From Thermoproteota archaeon (GTDB lineage: Archaea > Thermoproteota > Bathyarchaeia > RBG-16-48-13 > GCA-020355125): DNA of 42,423 nucleotides. The translations under genes were made by a program, and so were the position numbers. This document shows positions 1 to 9,598 of this stretch, piece by piece. Where the stretch lies: NCBI GenBank assembly GCA_030837285.1, contig JAUPKU010000122.1, positions 1 to 42,423 of the forward strand, in the 5' to 3' direction. Every line of letters begins with the position of its first letter. Position 1 is the stretch's first letter. Under the pieces are notes generated by a model that saw nothing but the letters and a program-made list of their open reading frames with translations, was not told the DNA's origin and made no database searches.

Positions 1-317
1 AAAAAGGCTTTATTTTTTATCGTAGAATTTTATTCTTTTAATTACCAAATAAAACATATTGAAAGTTTTTAGTAATGCTTTGAAAATGATTTACTGAACA
101 CTCTTAATAGAAGCAAAATCGAAGATATCACTTAGTTTAAGTAAGCAAATACTCTATTAATGATTGTTTCTAAGTATTCCTCAAATGCTGAGTCTTATTC
201 GGGGGCTTCATGACTGAGATGGCTATGACGCATGCGCTAGGAGTTACTTTGCGGAATCCTTTTTAGTATACGTGTTAAGTATTGCGTGTGCTAGTCATAG
301 AATACGGAGAATAGGAT

Positions 318-623
318 TTGCCATTAAGATTGCTTGACAGGATAAATCGGATATTAAGGGAAAGTGAATCATCTAACCTGATTTACTGGTCTAGATTCTT
401 CTTAGGAATCATCGCAGGTTTCATATGTGCAGTTCTTAGAGTAGAAGTAATAGGCTTGCTTATTGGTTTAGGCTTTTACCTCAGTTCGTTTCTTCTATTC
501 AATTACGTCTTGAAGATTAACTTAGAGGAAGTAGGCAAATTAAAGTTTTACACAACTGGATTACTGGAATTTCTACTAGCTTGGATTACTATTTGGACTC
601 TCCTCAACACATATTTAGTATAA
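318..623 (+). CDS. Small membrane protein, unknown function
   Basis: 101-aa ORF with several hydrophobic stretches (FFLGIIAGFICAVL, IGLLIGLGFYLSSFLLF, FLLAWITIWTLL). Confidence 0.55.
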   Translation: MPLRLLDRINRILRESESSNLIYWSRFFLGIIAGFICAVLRVEVIGLLIGLGFYLSSFLLFNYVLKINLEEVGKLKFYTTGLLEFLLAWITIWTLLNTYLV

Positions 624-660
624 TTTAAAATTCCCCGCTTAAAATGAAGTAAAAATGTTC

Positions 661-1143
661 TCATTTGAGATATCCATTAAGGGATTTTGCGTCAGATCTG
701 CTTGATCTTAATATCTTCAAGTACTCTACCCATGCAGCGAAGAATCCTCGGTCAAAGTCTTCTTGTAGAGAGCTCTTCGACATTCTGGCGAATTGTCGTT
801 GCAATTCATCCAATTTCTTTTCGTTATCAAGATTGACGCGGCTAATGTACAAATAGCGACTATCATTTGATTTAAGGGAAATAAACATCCCCTCGAGGGC
901 GTTGCAGTAGCCTTTATGCCAAGGAGTTGTTTTCATTTCCTTGCCTATTGTTTCTAATTCTCTTTCAGCATCTGCGAAGTCTCTTTGATTCAAATGCTGT
1001 AAGTAATTTGCTATGGAAGGCATCTTCTTTCGTGAAATTGGTTCTGCCACAACGACCATCTCCATTTCTTCTCTATTCCATCTACGGTCACCTTTAAATA
1101 ACCTCCGTCTTTGACAGAGGCAGACACCTCTAATTTTCGACAA
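661..1143 (-). CDS. Conserved hypothetical protein; true start may be internal (MEMVVVAEPISRKK or MPSIANYLQHLN)
   Basis: 160-aa ORF with soluble helical composition; the Cys/Arg-rich first ~25 aa look unlike the rest. Confidence 0.6.
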   Translation of the reverse strand: MSKIRGVCLCQRRRLFKGDRRWNREEMEMVVVAEPISRKKMPSIANYLQHLNQRDFADAERELETIGKEMKTTPWHKGYCNALEGMFISLKSNDSRYLYISRVNLDNEKKLDELQRQFARMSKSSLQEDFDRGFFAAWVEYLKILRSSRSDAKSLNGYLK

Positions 1144-1180
1144 ATACTTCTAAATATCACAAGTCGATGCTTTCTCTATC

Positions 1181-1759
1181 ATGCCATTTGTTAAAAGCTG
1201 GAAAGAAAAGGAGAAGATTGCTAAGAGATATAATATATCAGCTCAGCTTTATAACCTCCGTTATCGTGATGAACAAGAGAGCAAGTATGATGCAATATTA
1301 GACATTGTTAAAATTAATCTGGGAGAATACATTTTGGACATAGGCTGCGGAACAGGCTTGCTTATTCAAAGGATCGGAAAGAATAATGGAATCACAATTG
1401 GCATCGACTTTTCAAAGAAAATGTTGGAAGAGGCAAAGAAGACTTGTAGGGGTTTGGAGAATATTTCACTGATATGCGGGGATGCTGACTTCCTTCCCTT
1501 GAGAGATGGAACAATTAACAAGATCTTTGCCATCACGCTCCTCCAAAATATGCCACAGCCCAAACAAACTATTCTTGAGATTACTAGGATTGCTAAAGAT
1601 GTTTCAGAAATTGTTCTTACATGGCAGAAGAGGATTTTTGAAGAAAAAGACTTGACCAAATGGCTTGATAACTGTGAATTAAATGTTTCAAAATCATTTA
1701 ATGATGGGCAGTTAAAAGATTATGTACATGTATGCATAAAACGAAATGCTAGTTATTGA
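1181..1759 (+). CDS. SAM-dependent class I methyltransferase (UbiE/MenG-like fold)
   Basis: Motif I ILDIGCGTGLLIQRIG, then GIDFSKKMLEEAKK and GDADFLPLRDGT. Confidence 0.9.
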   Translation: MPFVKSWKEKEKIAKRYNISAQLYNLRYRDEQESKYDAILDIVKINLGEYILDIGCGTGLLIQRIGKNNGITIGIDFSKKMLEEAKKTCRGLENISLICGDADFLPLRDGTINKIFAITLLQNMPQPKQTILEITRIAKDVSEIVLTWQKRIFEEKDLTKWLDNCELNVSKSFNDGQLKDYVHVCIKRNASY

Positions 1760-1771
1760 AAAGATTTTTAT

Positions 1772-2056
1772 ATGAAGAATAAGATGAATAGCCAGATGAG
1801 TGTGATTGTAAACTTGGAGTCTAATCGAAGACCTTTGAATATCCTTATGAGAAGTCTCAACAACATGATAGTAGTGAAGTTGAAGAATAATCTGTCTTAC
1901 AAAGGACGTATGGTAAAATGCGACACCTACATGAATATGCTCCTTGAAGGAGCCTCTGAATTTGATGACGAAAACCTCGTTGCCAATTACGGGAACGTCT
2001 TCATTCGAGGAAATAACATTCTCTATGTTTGTGTAAATGCTAGCAAATTACCTTAA
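1772..2056 (+). CDS. Archaeal Lsm (Sm-like) RNA-binding protein
   Basis: Sm1/Sm2-like motifs: VVKLKNNLSYKGRMVKCDTYMNMLLEGA ... GNVFIRGNNILYVCV. Confidence 0.92.
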   Translation: MKNKMNSQMSVIVNLESNRRPLNILMRSLNNMIVVKLKNNLSYKGRMVKCDTYMNMLLEGASEFDDENLVANYGNVFIRGNNILYVCVNASKLP

Positions 2057-2133
2057 GTAATTTTTAATGTCTGGGAGTACAAAAGAATTAAATTACTAAT
2101 TTTAGTAAGCCTAACGTAGGAGTACCCCCCGAG

Positions 2134-2749
2134 ATGAATAGAGTAATAGGTGTTGAAAAGATAACACAAACACTCATAGAGGAACGTGATATAGAAATTA
2201 TTGAAAGAAAAGGATGAGGACATCCAGACTACATCGCCGACGGCGTTTCAGAGGCAGTATCAAGAGCCCGATGCAAGTATTACTTAGGAATTTGGTATTG
2301 TTCTTCATTATATGTCGATAAAGCATTGATTGTAGGTGAAAAAGCTCATACTTATTTCGGGGAGGAGAAGTCGATGAACCGTTTCGAGTTATCGTTGCTG
2401 GAAAGGCGGTTACGCAAATACTAAAAATGGAAAACTCTGTCAAATTCCTATAGGCCGCGCTAGAATCCAGTGAGTCATGTTGGGAAAAATCTACAATGTA
2501 TTGGGTGTAAACATAGCAGATACAGTATACAAAGAGGTCAATAGAATAAGAGAAGTCTGCGTTAAGATTCTCAGTCAGATTGGGAAACCCATTGACCAGC
2601 TCTTGTCAGCGGGAGTTGAGATTCTCTTGGAGGATAACGTCAGTTTGCAGAAGGTTATTGGAGACATTGAAGGTATCGTCGATGAGAAGTTATCTGGCAT
2701 TAAGAAAGTTACAAAGGATATTATAGAGGAAAAAGTAACGCTCTTTTAA
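2134..2749 (+). pseudogene. metK: Decayed archaeal S-adenosylmethionine synthetase (metK): N-terminal fragment joined to C-terminal fragment with the middle missing
   Basis: Frame from ATG 2134 gives MNRVIGVEKITQTLIEERDIEIIERKG*GHPDYIADGVSEAVSRARCKYY (TGA at 2215-2217 inside the ERKGxGHPDxIxDG motif). Shifted frames continue FGIVLHY..VDKALIVGEKAHTYFG and GGEVDEPFRVIVAGKAVTQILKMEN. Then NPVSHVGK shifts at an A-run into IYNVLG...ILSQIGKPIDQLLSAGVEI...KVTLF, which resembles the archaeal MetK C-terminus. Confidence 0.9.
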
Positions 2750-2947
2750 AATCATGCTCTTTTTTTATTTTCCCTCATTAAACAGCATGCCAGTATTAGT
2801 TGTCACTGAAAACAATAACTTAATATATTGATCGCTTTCATTTCAAGATGCTGTACAATTCGAAGAAGTCTTCTAAGATAAACGGGAGTTCTATTGAAGA
2901 AAATTTTCCTTGTTTGAAGTTCTTCTAGAGCTGACAGAAATTCGGAA

Positions 2948-4216
2948 GTGATATATTTGAATATACTTTTTCATGGAGGCGCCAAGGAAGTTGGTGGCTC
3001 ATGTATTCTAGTTGAAAATGATAATAATAGAGTCGCATTGGATTATGGAATAAAAGTTGAGAAAGGACTTTCATATGATGCACCTAAACGTTTGGACGCC
3101 GTTGTTATTACACACGCGCACTTGGATCATTCAGGAAACCTCTTAACCCTTTCAGATGGAAACACGGCAATAGTTGGCTCAGAAGCCACTCGCGACGTGT
3201 CGTCAGAGTTGTTAAATGATCTAATTAAAGTTCAGAGACTGAACGGAGTCGATATTCCCTATAGCTATAAAGACGTGAATAAGATAACGGATCTCTGGAT
3301 CAGCAGAGAAAAACTAGCCCTTCCGGGAATGGAGATTTCGCTCTATCCAGCTGGACATGTACTCGGAGCTCGGATGGCTTATCTTGAAGCTGAAGGAAAG
3401 AAAGTTCTGTACACCGGAGACTTCTGTCTCCATGATACAGAGATTCTAGATGGGGCTAATTTGAGTGCTTTCCCTAGAGAGCCAGATGTTCTCATTATGG
3501 AATCAACTTATGGCTGTATAGTGCGACCTACCAGAGAGGAATTGATTAACACCCTCTTCAAGAGCATTATTGAAACGATGGAGAGGAGAGGAAATATCCT
3601 GATACCAACCTTTGCCTTCCATAGGATCCAAGAGATGGCTAGACGAATAGACACCGCAATGGGGATGAAAATACTCCCCCGTTACAACACTTACATTATC
3701 TCGCGATTAGCCGAAAGGATTACGGAATACTTTGGCGAGTATAAAATGTCTCTTAAAAAGTCATTACAAGACGATATGGATCCGTTTAGGTACGAGAGGA
3801 TTAAGAGCATAAAGAAGGTAGACGCAATCCGTGAGCCCGCTATGGTGATTTGCACACCAGGCTTCGGTCAGGCAGGAATCAGTCGTGAACTGCTTTATGA
3901 ATGGGCTGAAGATGAAGATAATTCTATCATAATAAATACAGGCTATCTGCCTGAAGACAGCCCTCTAAATATGGCAAAAGAGAAGGGAGTAATCAAGAAT
4001 GATGGTGAATCAGTGGAAGTGAAGGCTGACGTGAAACAAATTGAACTCTCCGGGCATGCTGATCAAATTGAATTAGTCCAATTCGTTAAAACCATCAGAC
4101 CTAAAAGAACATTCCTTGTACATGGTGATCCAGATCAAATTTTAGCACTAGAGAAAAAAATCAGCGAATTCACTGAAGTAACCATTCCTGAGAACCACGA
4201 AAAATTCAAAATATAG
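2948..4216 (+). CDS. Beta-CASP family metallo-beta-lactamase ribonuclease (RNase J/CPSF-like), GTG start
   Basis: HGGAKEVGGSCILVE, VITHAHLDHSG, YTGDFCLHDTEILDGA, IMESTYG, ELSGHADQIEL, FLVHGDPDQ. Confidence 0.92.
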   Translation: MIYLNILFHGGAKEVGGSCILVENDNNRVALDYGIKVEKGLSYDAPKRLDAVVITHAHLDHSGNLLTLSDGNTAIVGSEATRDVSSELLNDLIKVQRLNGVDIPYSYKDVNKITDLWISREKLALPGMEISLYPAGHVLGARMAYLEAEGKKVLYTGDFCLHDTEILDGANLSAFPREPDVLIMESTYGCIVRPTREELINTLFKSIIETMERRGNILIPTFAFHRIQEMARRIDTAMGMKILPRYNTYIISRLAERITEYFGEYKMSLKKSLQDDMDPFRYERIKSIKKVDAIREPAMVICTPGFGQAGISRELLYEWAEDEDNSIIINTGYLPEDSPLNMAKEKGVIKNDGESVEVKADVKQIELSGHADQIELVQFVKTIRPKRTFLVHGDPDQILALEKKISEFTEVTIPENHEKFKI

Positions 4217-4850
4217 TTTAATTTCATACCTACTCGAAAATGCCATTTTTTGAAGCCACAGTAATTGAGAGAACATTCTGATCCAATTGTACCTGATAGT
4301 TAATGTGGTTGACGTGAAAGCAATAGTCATAGAGGATCATGATGTAATAATGGAATGATCGCCGTCAACCATATACAGTGCACAATAAAAACTGATGATT
4401 TTCGTCATGTAAACCTCATTACACCTCTGGTTTCTTTAAGCTAGTAGTTTCGGAGACTCAATATTTTTCTTTCCATAAGAAACCGAGAGAACGCAATACC
4501 CTATAGATCGTCTTAGAAAACAATAGAAGAGTTGTATGAAAAATCATAATGAATAACAGTCCGTTTCCATACACGATCCCATGAATTCATGCATTTTTGC
4601 ACTTTTTACAAGATTGCTAAGCTATAAAAACGGCTTATTCCCCAGATAAAGACTGAAAACAGCGTATCCGACCCTCCACTATCCAAAACAAGAGAGCCTC
4701 AGCCTCAGAGAGATAGACAGCACCAGCAACACTAAACGAGAAGAAAATAGAAATGGAGTCCGGACTTCGACCCATTGAATCAGATAATCTTAACATATCA
4801 TTTCAACTCTCTACAAATAACTGAAAAATAAGAAAGAAGGAGCAGGTATT

Positions 4851-5324
4851 TTGGGATTTCCTAAGAGGATTTATACATTGGAAGAATTTACGAAAGCGAG
4901 GAAATGTGTTGAAGAAGGCTATAGGCACCGCTTAAGAATAGTAGGAAGCACCGTCTTCAAGGATAGAGTTGATAAGATGCTAAAGCTCATACGCAAGGCT
5001 GGATACTACAATTACCTCCGGACCTACATTAGGCAAATTATAGAAATCGATGGAGTCAGTCAGCTTAGAGAAGCAGAGGCTACAATTTGGCTAAACAGTT
5101 TTACGATAAAAGAGGCTGTCGAAGGAGCGCGACTTATAGTTCAGAAGACTGAGCAGATGAAAGATTACTTATCAGGCGAAAAATACTACGAAAGAGGAGA
5201 GCTACAAACAATCAATAAGAGCGTGGAATTCCTCAAAACGCTTGTTAAGAAAAGGTTGAATAAGGAAGTGCGAAGGAGTTGCGAGGAAGTTATCAAATTG
5301 TGGACTAAGGAGACAATACTGTAG
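4851..5324 (+). CDS. Hypothetical protein (helical), TTG start
   Basis: 157-aa ORF with an upstream GGAG-like site (agaaggagcaggtattttg). Confidence 0.65.
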   Translation: MGFPKRIYTLEEFTKARKCVEEGYRHRLRIVGSTVFKDRVDKMLKLIRKAGYYNYLRTYIRQIIEIDGVSQLREAEATIWLNSFTIKEAVEGARLIVQKTEQMKDYLSGEKYYERGELQTINKSVEFLKTLVKKRLNKEVRRSCEEVIKLWTKETIL

Positions 5325-5347
5325 AAGTGAAGGACAATAGTAGGAGA

Positions 5348-5968
5348 CTACTTTTTTTCCTTTGAAGGGTGAGACCATCCTAATTTCTCCAGAATGATCT
5401 GCTTCTTCATCAAGACAATTGTTATCACTACTGTAGAGACAATCGAGATTATTATTGTCACACTTTGTCCCAGATATTCTTCAATGGCCAGACTGAACTT
5501 CTGACCGAAATACGCTCCTGCAACAGTTATTAAAACTTTTCCGGAAAAGAATGCTACGAAAAATCTGACTGGACTAAATCGCATTAAACCAAATGGTATG
5601 ATTATTGGATCATCAGGAACTGGAGTTGCAGCAGCTATGAATAATGCTATCATCCCCAGTTTATGAGAACCTCCCCCACGCTTGTCTTCAAACGTGTTCT
5701 TCAATCTATTCTTTACAATGCCACTCAAGAAGAAGGATAACCCAAAGTGAACCGTCTTGGCCACGGAAGCCCCCAAGGCTATCATAAGACCTATGAGAAG
5801 AGGATTAAATGATGGAAGAAGACTTCCTATTAAGCCAGACAAGACTAGATTTGAGGGACCCATGAAAGGGATTAGATTCAATACTAGCGATGAAACAAAA
5901 ATTCCCAAATATCCTAAAGCCAAAAAGTTCTCCAATAACCCAGTCATTAAATCAGATATTCTCCACAC
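5348..5968 (-). CDS. VTT/SNARE-associated (DedA-like) membrane protein
   Basis: Polytopic; NLIPFMGPSNLVLSGLIGSLLPSFNPLLIGLMIALGASVAKT and FFSGKVLITVAGAYFG. Confidence 0.75.
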   Translation of the reverse strand: MWRISDLMTGLLENFLALGYLGIFVSSLVLNLIPFMGPSNLVLSGLIGSLLPSFNPLLIGLMIALGASVAKTVHFGLSFFLSGIVKNRLKNTFEDKRGGGSHKLGMIALFIAAATPVPDDPIIIPFGLMRFSPVRFFVAFFSGKVLITVAGAYFGQKFSLAIEEYLGQSVTIIISIVSTVVITIVLMKKQIILEKLGWSHPSKEKK

Positions 5969-6214
5969 ATGATCTTAAGACTAGAAAAAAGGAAGTGCGT
6001 AGAGATAAACCAATCTGATTTAGACAACAATGACGAAACCAGAAAATATACTTGTCACATTATGTCAAATAATTCTTTGCCTTTATAGTAAATGCTCTTC
6101 ACTTGAAATAGAGTATTAAAACTAACTTTGAATCAGGTTTCTGAGATAGGAAATCTTCGATATTGAAGGTCGAATAGCAATGTTGATTTAGTAAGAAAAG
6201 CGTAGTGATAAATC

Positions 6215-7294
6215 ATGGTTGGAGTATCCGCATTCATCTATCACCCTGACTACTTAAAGTATCAATTTGGGCCAGAACATCCCTTCAAACCTATAAGAGA
6301 AAAGTACACCCTCGACTTTTTAAAAGAATTGGGAGTATTCGGTGAAAAGATGAAATACTACGAGCCTGAGCCTGCGACTGAAGAGGACTTGCTCTCTGTC
6401 CACTCTAGGGAATATATTAATTTCGTTAAAAAAATGTGCAAAGAGGGGCATGGATACTTAGATCAGGGCGATACACCAGCTACAAAAGGGCTTTATGAGG
6501 GCGCATGTTCTGTAGTCGGAGGCTCAATCCTAGGTGCAAAGTTGATTATGGGAGGGCAAGTCAATCACGCCTTCAATCCTGGTGGAGGACTTCATCATGC
6601 GAAGGCAGATAGTGCATCAGGCTTCTGCGTCTTCAACGACATTGCTATAGCAACAAGGTTCCTACAGAAGAAGTACGATCTAAGAAAAATTGCCATTGTT
6701 GATATAGACGGCCATCATGGGGATGGAACCCAAAGAATATTCTATAAAGAGAATATCTTGAAGATCTCTCTTCAGAGAGTTGGTATCTTCCCAGGAACAG
6801 GCTATGTTAAAGAAATTGGTGAGGGAGCTGGAAAAGGCTATTCTGTCAATATTCCTCTTCCGGGTGATGTTGACGATGAATCTTATTTGCGCGCGTTTCA
6901 AGAAGTGGTACCGCCACTGATTGAGAAGTATGAACCGGAGATCATCATTAATCAATTTGGCGTGGACGGCCACTATCAGGATCCCTTGGTTGGGTTAGCA
7001 TTGACAACTCAAGGGTATGAGAGAATCAGTAAGATAATGCATGATCTGGCACATAGATTTTCGGATGGAAGACTTCTGATCTTAGGTGGAGGAGGCTATG
7101 GCGTCAATAATACTGCTAAATGCTGGGCTATAATGTTCACAACAATTTCAGAAGCTCTACCAAAAGAGTCAATAGAGAGATATAATCGATTGTTCGACAG
7201 AGAATCTCCAGTGTGCAGCAATGAAGTTCGCAGGATAGTACAAGAGACAATTGTAGAGGTTAAAGGCAAAATATTTCCTCTTTATGGCCTCTAA
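6215..7294 (+). CDS. Histone deacetylase / acetoin utilization (AcuC) family deacetylase
   Basis: GGGLHHAKADSASGFCVFNDIAIA, IVDIDGHHGDGTQRIFY, NQFGVDGHYQDPL, LILGGGGYG. Confidence 0.93.
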   Translation: MVGVSAFIYHPDYLKYQFGPEHPFKPIREKYTLDFLKELGVFGEKMKYYEPEPATEEDLLSVHSREYINFVKKMCKEGHGYLDQGDTPATKGLYEGACSVVGGSILGAKLIMGGQVNHAFNPGGGLHHAKADSASGFCVFNDIAIATRFLQKKYDLRKIAIVDIDGHHGDGTQRIFYKENILKISLQRVGIFPGTGYVKEIGEGAGKGYSVNIPLPGDVDDESYLRAFQEVVPPLIEKYEPEIIINQFGVDGHYQDPLVGLALTTQGYERISKIMHDLAHRFSDGRLLILGGGGYGVNNTAKCWAIMFTTISEALPKESIERYNRLFDRESPVCSNEVRRIVQETIVEVKGKIFPLYGL

Positions 7295-7398
7295 GACTTG
7301 TACTATTAGGAATTAGTCTCTACCTGCGCGACTTTTTTTATTCCTCGGCCAAAGCGAAAAGTCAGGTTCATTAAAAAAAGGGAAAAGAAAGAAGAGTC

Positions 7399-7938
7399 TT
7401 ATCTCTGCGGAAGGGATAAGATTTCTATGATACAGCCAACCAACTTGCTCGTATCCATGTATGCCCATCCTTGATCTTGCGCTTCCATCTTGTTAACCTG
7501 TAATGGATCTATCCCCTCGTTCTTCCACTTCTCAAGCTCCTTCTCGAATGGAAGTGGCGTGTAGACGCCTATGTGATGTATTCCTTCACCATGCTTCTCT
7601 AGGTACTCTTTGTAAATTGTTTCTCCTTCGATTGTCTCAACTAGCTCGAGTCTTATAGAACCTACTTTCGCGTTGCCAAACTTTAAAGTGTAATCCACGG
7701 GTTTACCATGAACCATTGCTCTAGTAGATGGAGTGTGCATTACGCTTATTCTGAAGGGGCCAATTCCGAATTTCTTTGAAAAATTCTCAGCTGTCTTCTC
7801 TACATCTTTTACTACAAGACACACATGGGCGATTTCTGGTAGCATAATTCTGTCTTCAGGGATTGTTTTACTCTCACCAGGCTTCATTTCAAACACCAAT
7901 AATATGGATAATTCGTCTATTCTTAAGGCTGATGCCAT
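7399..7938 (-). CDS. VOC-superfamily (glyoxalase / methylmalonyl-CoA epimerase-like) protein
   Basis: PEIAHVCLVVKDVEKTAENFSKKFGIGPF ... HGEGIHHIGVYT ... IEILSLP. Confidence 0.8.
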   Translation of the reverse strand: MASALRIDELSILLVFEMKPGESKTIPEDRIMLPEIAHVCLVVKDVEKTAENFSKKFGIGPFRISVMHTPSTRAMVHGKPVDYTLKFGNAKVGSIRLELVETIEGETIYKEYLEKHGEGIHHIGVYTPLPFEKELEKWKNEGIDPLQVNKMEAQDQGWAYMDTSKLVGCIIEILSLPQR

Positions 7939-8170
7939 TTGAAAAAGAATTTTACAGTTTACAGACTACTTAGCAAAAACATCTACAATTAAGGAAATTT
8001 TCAGTTTGAGACAAGAAAAACTTTGGATTTTCACAACCCTAATGACAAAAGAGAACCATAAATTAAACTGACTAAAACATCATTTTTCAGTCGGAAACCA
8101 TAAATACTGATCCACTTGTCTTTGAAGGCATTATTCATCCAAAACAAGAGTTTGGGGAAGAAAAGACAGC

Positions 8171-9400
8171 ATGGCATTTAAGTCATATCCTCGGGTGTTT
8201 TTTGAACTCCTTATCATCGGTTTTGCAATTGTGTTAGGTCAGGGATTGGCACAGTCTTTCCTCCCGATTTTCGCGAAGGAACTTGATCCCTCGGGCATAA
8301 TAGCTGGTTTTGTTGTTTCAGCTTGGTTTCTTTCAAGAGTCTTTATTGAAATCCCGTCAGGAATCATCTCAGATAGAATTGGAAGATCAAGACTTCTAGT
8401 AGTAGGTATTAGTTTAAGCGCTTCAGGTGCTTTTCTATGCGCCATATCCAATTCTATCTATATGCTCATCATTGGAAGGGGGATATGGGGTCTCGGGACG
8501 GCATTATACTTCATGAATAATTCTGCGTTAATTATGGATCTCTTCGACCCGAGTGTAAGAGGACGAACGTTGGGTACGTTTCAATCAATCGAACTAATAG
8601 GATCTTTTATAGGAGCGCCATTCGGAGCATTCATAGCTGAGAACATAGGCAATTCTATTGTTAGAGGTTATAATCTCGTTTTCTATCTCAGCTTTGGATT
8701 GATACTGGCAGCCTTCACCCTAGCTTTTATGTCAAAGGAAATCAGACATGTAAGTACAGTAAAAACCACAAAATCCACTGTTTCCCTGAAAGAAGTATTT
8801 CTTTTGTTTGGAAATACAGGAGTGGCAGTGATCTGTATTTGTTCATTCTCTAGGATGCTCATCATGCAGGGAATAACCAATACAGTCCTAGAGCTTTATC
8901 TTAATGAGGGTATTATGTTAAGCGTTAGCCTTATAGGCATTGTTCTTAGTTTTAGAAGTGTAGGTTTCATAATCTCGTCAATATCCTCGGGATACTTGTC
9001 CGACAGGATTGGGAGAAAGCCCATAATTATTGTTGGTATCTTGATTGGAAGCGCAAGCATGCTGATTCTAGCTAATGTTTCGAGTTTCGAGCTTTTCATG
9101 TTAACCGCTCTCATGATGGGTCTTGGAGAAGGGATGGTCTTCACGTGCCTCTTGGTATTATTGTCTGAAGTTGTATCTCCTCATGTCAGAGGTGGAGCAA
9201 TCGGATTGTATAGAACTTTCATGGATCTAGGAGGATTCATAGGACCTATATTGTTTGCTTTTATGTACGACAATCTCGGACCCTCATTTCCATTCTATAG
9301 TGCAGCGGCAATTCTTCTATTCAATGCTATCTTGGTCATTTCTATTAGGAAGATGAAGCTAGTGACACAAAAAGGAAGCACTGAAGCATTTCATCATTAA
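8171..9400 (+). CDS. Major facilitator superfamily transporter
   Basis: 12-TM-like hydropathy; GIISDRIGRSRLLVVG and GYLSDRIGRKPIIIVG loop motifs. Confidence 0.9.
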   Translation: MAFKSYPRVFFELLIIGFAIVLGQGLAQSFLPIFAKELDPSGIIAGFVVSAWFLSRVFIEIPSGIISDRIGRSRLLVVGISLSASGAFLCAISNSIYMLIIGRGIWGLGTALYFMNNSALIMDLFDPSVRGRTLGTFQSIELIGSFIGAPFGAFIAENIGNSIVRGYNLVFYLSFGLILAAFTLAFMSKEIRHVSTVKTTKSTVSLKEVFLLFGNTGVAVICICSFSRMLIMQGITNTVLELYLNEGIMLSVSLIGIVLSFRSVGFIISSISSGYLSDRIGRKPIIIVGILIGSASMLILANVSSFELFMLTALMMGLGEGMVFTCLLVLLSEVVSPHVRGGAIGLYRTFMDLGGFIGPILFAFMYDNLGPSFPFYSAAAILLFNAILVISIRKMKLVTQKGSTEAFHH

Positions 9401-9598
9401 CTATTTAGGACATTATTTATACCCATATTTACAATTGATTGGCAGGTTGCGTCTAAAAAAGAGATTGATAGGACCGAAGTTTAGCAAACATAAATCCAAT
9501 TCTATCAGATAGACTATTTTCTAACCATTAGAAAATAAAATCTTAAGTAACAAGAAGAGTTTCAGTTGTTAGTAATTCTTTAAGTTGAGGAGTAAAGT

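Noticed and set aside
2215-2217. In-frame TGA in metK as possible selenocysteine recoding
   Set aside because: The position lies in the GxGHPD motif where Sec is not expected, and several frameshifts plus a large deletion show a pseudogene.
2198-2443. 81-aa minus-strand ORF
   Set aside because: Antisense to the metK pseudogene fragment, which explains this stretch better.
4390-4420. Possible C/D-box sRNA (ctgatgatttt)
   Set aside because: Imperfect C box and no properly spaced D/C'/D' boxes seen.
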